From assembly GCA_016209995.1 (NCBI GenBank), contig JACQVC010000273.1, positions 1 through 12,519 on the forward strand: a DNA stretch of 12,519 nucleotides. The letters are read 5' to 3'. The notes under the pieces were generated by a model. The model did no database searches. It worked only from the letters and a program-made list of their open reading frames with translations, and had not been told where the DNA came from. This document shows positions 11,867-12,519 of this stretch, one piece after another. The DNA comes from Gemmatimonadota bacterium. Its GTDB lineage: Bacteria; Gemmatimonadota; Gemmatimonadetes; Longimicrobiales; Gaopeijiaceae. The translations under genes and the position numbers were made by a program. How positions within the stretch are numbered: the stretch's first letter is position 1; every line of letters starts with the position of its first letter.

Positions 11867-12519
11867 ATGGCCCAAGCAGAACCTCTCGTCCTCGTGGTCG
11901 ATGACGAGCCGACAGTCCGGGACGTGCTGGAGATGCGGATCGCGGAGTGGGGCTTCCGTGTGTGTGCGGCGTCGGACGCGGACGAGGCAGAGCGGATCGC
12001 TGCGGAGCGTAGGCCGGACATCGTGGTGACCGACGTGGTTCTCCCCGACCGTTCCGGGCTCGACCTCCTGAGAGCGCTGAAGAAGCAGGCGGTTTCTCCG
12101 TCGGTGATTCTGATGACGGCCCACGGCACGATCGACCTGGCGGTCGAGGCCATCAAGGAAGGAGCGCAGGATTTTCTCACCAAGCCGCTGGACTATACGC
12201 AGCTCAGGGCACTGCTCGAGGTGAGTCGGCAGGACGTGGCGCGCCGGGTGCGGACGCAGGAGCTGGAGTCTCGGCTGGACGGATCCAGCCGCCTGGGGGC
12301 GATGCTCGGGGAAAGCCAGCGTATGCGCGAAGTCTTCGAGCTGGTGAGCCTGATCGCGGCGAAGGACACCATGGCGATCATCGCGGGGGAGAGCGGGACC
12401 GGCAAAGAGCTGGTCGCGAGAACGATCCACGAGCTGAGCGGTCGCGCCAGCGGCCCGTTTGTTGCAGTGAACGCGGCGGCGATGCCGGAGTCACTGATCG
12501 AGAGCGAGCTCTTCGGGCA
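11867..12519 (+). CDS. NtrC-family sigma-54-dependent response regulator (3' truncated by window)
   Basis: The frame is open from ATG 11867 to the window edge (217 codons). Residues 1-120 form a receiver domain beginning MAQAEPLVLVVDDEPTVRDV: acidic pocket Asp12-Asp13, phosphorylation site Asp56 (VTDVVLPDRSGLDLL), Thr84 (LMTAHGT) and Lys106 (FLTKPLD). A linker helix (119-140) leads to the AAA+ sigma-54 activation domain: MLGESQRMREVFELVSLIAA, Walker A GESGTGKE at 174-181, then VNAAAMPESLIESELFG at the edge. The GAFTGA loop and the C-terminal helix-turn-helix lie outside. It would couple a sensor kinase signal to transcription from sigma-54 promoters; the kinase is not in view. No strong Shine-Dalgarno is seen. 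It is divergent from DUF1028 with a 265-base gap. Confidence 0.95.
   Translation, partial: MAQAEPLVLVVDDEPTVRDVLEMRIAEWGFRVCAASDADEAERIAAERRPDIVVTDVVLPDRSGLDLLRALKKQAVSPSVILMTAHGTIDLAVEAIKEGAQDFLTKPLDYTQLRALLEVSRQDVARRVRTQELESRLDGSSRLGAMLGESQRMREVFELVSLIAAKDTMAIIAGESGTGKELVARTIHELSGRASGPFVAVNAAAMPESLIESELFG

Noticed and set aside
11660..12430. Minus-strand open frame (256 codons) at the right edge
   Set aside because: It is antisense to the NtrC-family receiver and AAA+ domains, which are unmistakable on the plus strand.
1..12519. CRISPR arrays, tRNA or rRNA genes, insertion sequences
   Set aside because: No regularly spaced direct repeats with unique spacers, no cloverleaf-like sequences, no rRNA-like stretches and no transposase-like protein were seen on either strand.

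Overview
The window is GC-rich, densely coded bacterial DNA. The gene mix is a secreted M14 peptidase, a DUF1028 protein, a secreted PEBP-family protein, an NHL-repeat lipoprotein, cytoplasmic ankyrin repeats, a DUF2071 and a DUF1697 protein, and a NtrC-type regulator. This fits a free-living soil-type bacterium of the Acidobacteriota/Gemmatimonadota sort, but that placement is inference from gene style; no phylogenetic marker is present.

Region 1 (1-~1190) looks like the end of an integron cassette array. It holds the 3' end of a hicB-like antitoxin, a complete hicA-like toxin, a 34-codon fossil of a brnT toxin lying directly behind hicA in the same frame, and an intact brnA-like antitoxin. 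The brnA stop codon lies inside the first core site of a well-formed attC (629-717), with GTTAGGC at the far end and one extra unpaired base in its left arm. Next come a 53-codon ORF and a Phd/YefM-like antitoxin with no toxin beside it. The stop codon of the latter lies in a second GCCTAAC box that begins an attC-like half site whose right half is lost (1130-~1185). The integrase should lie to the left, outside the window.

Region 2 (1219-4986) carries four plus-strand genes: an NHL/beta-propeller lipoprotein, a DUF2071 (YqjF-like) protein with no conventional start codon, a DUF1697 protein whose ATG directly abuts a perfect stem-loop, and an ankyrin-repeat protein.

Region 3 (5015-8206) encodes the three activities of the hydantoinase process: an Asp/Glu/hydantoin racemase (+), and convergent to it a D-hydantoinase/dihydropyrimidinase-type gene followed by an N-carbamoyl-D-amino-acid amidohydrolase (-). 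Together they could convert racemic 5-substituted hydantoins to D-amino acids. All recognisable catalytic and metal-binding residues are present.

Region 4 (8271-11601) encodes exported proteins: an M14 metallocarboxypeptidase (+), then convergent to it a DUF1028 protein and a PEBP-family protein (-). A large 20-bp-arm inverted repeat separates the convergent genes, and an 8-bp tandem repeat lies between the two minus-strand genes.

Region 5 (11602-12519) is a 265-bp divergent intergenic region with a strong inverted repeat and a candidate promoter. It leads into a NtrC-family sigma-54 response regulator that runs off the right edge.
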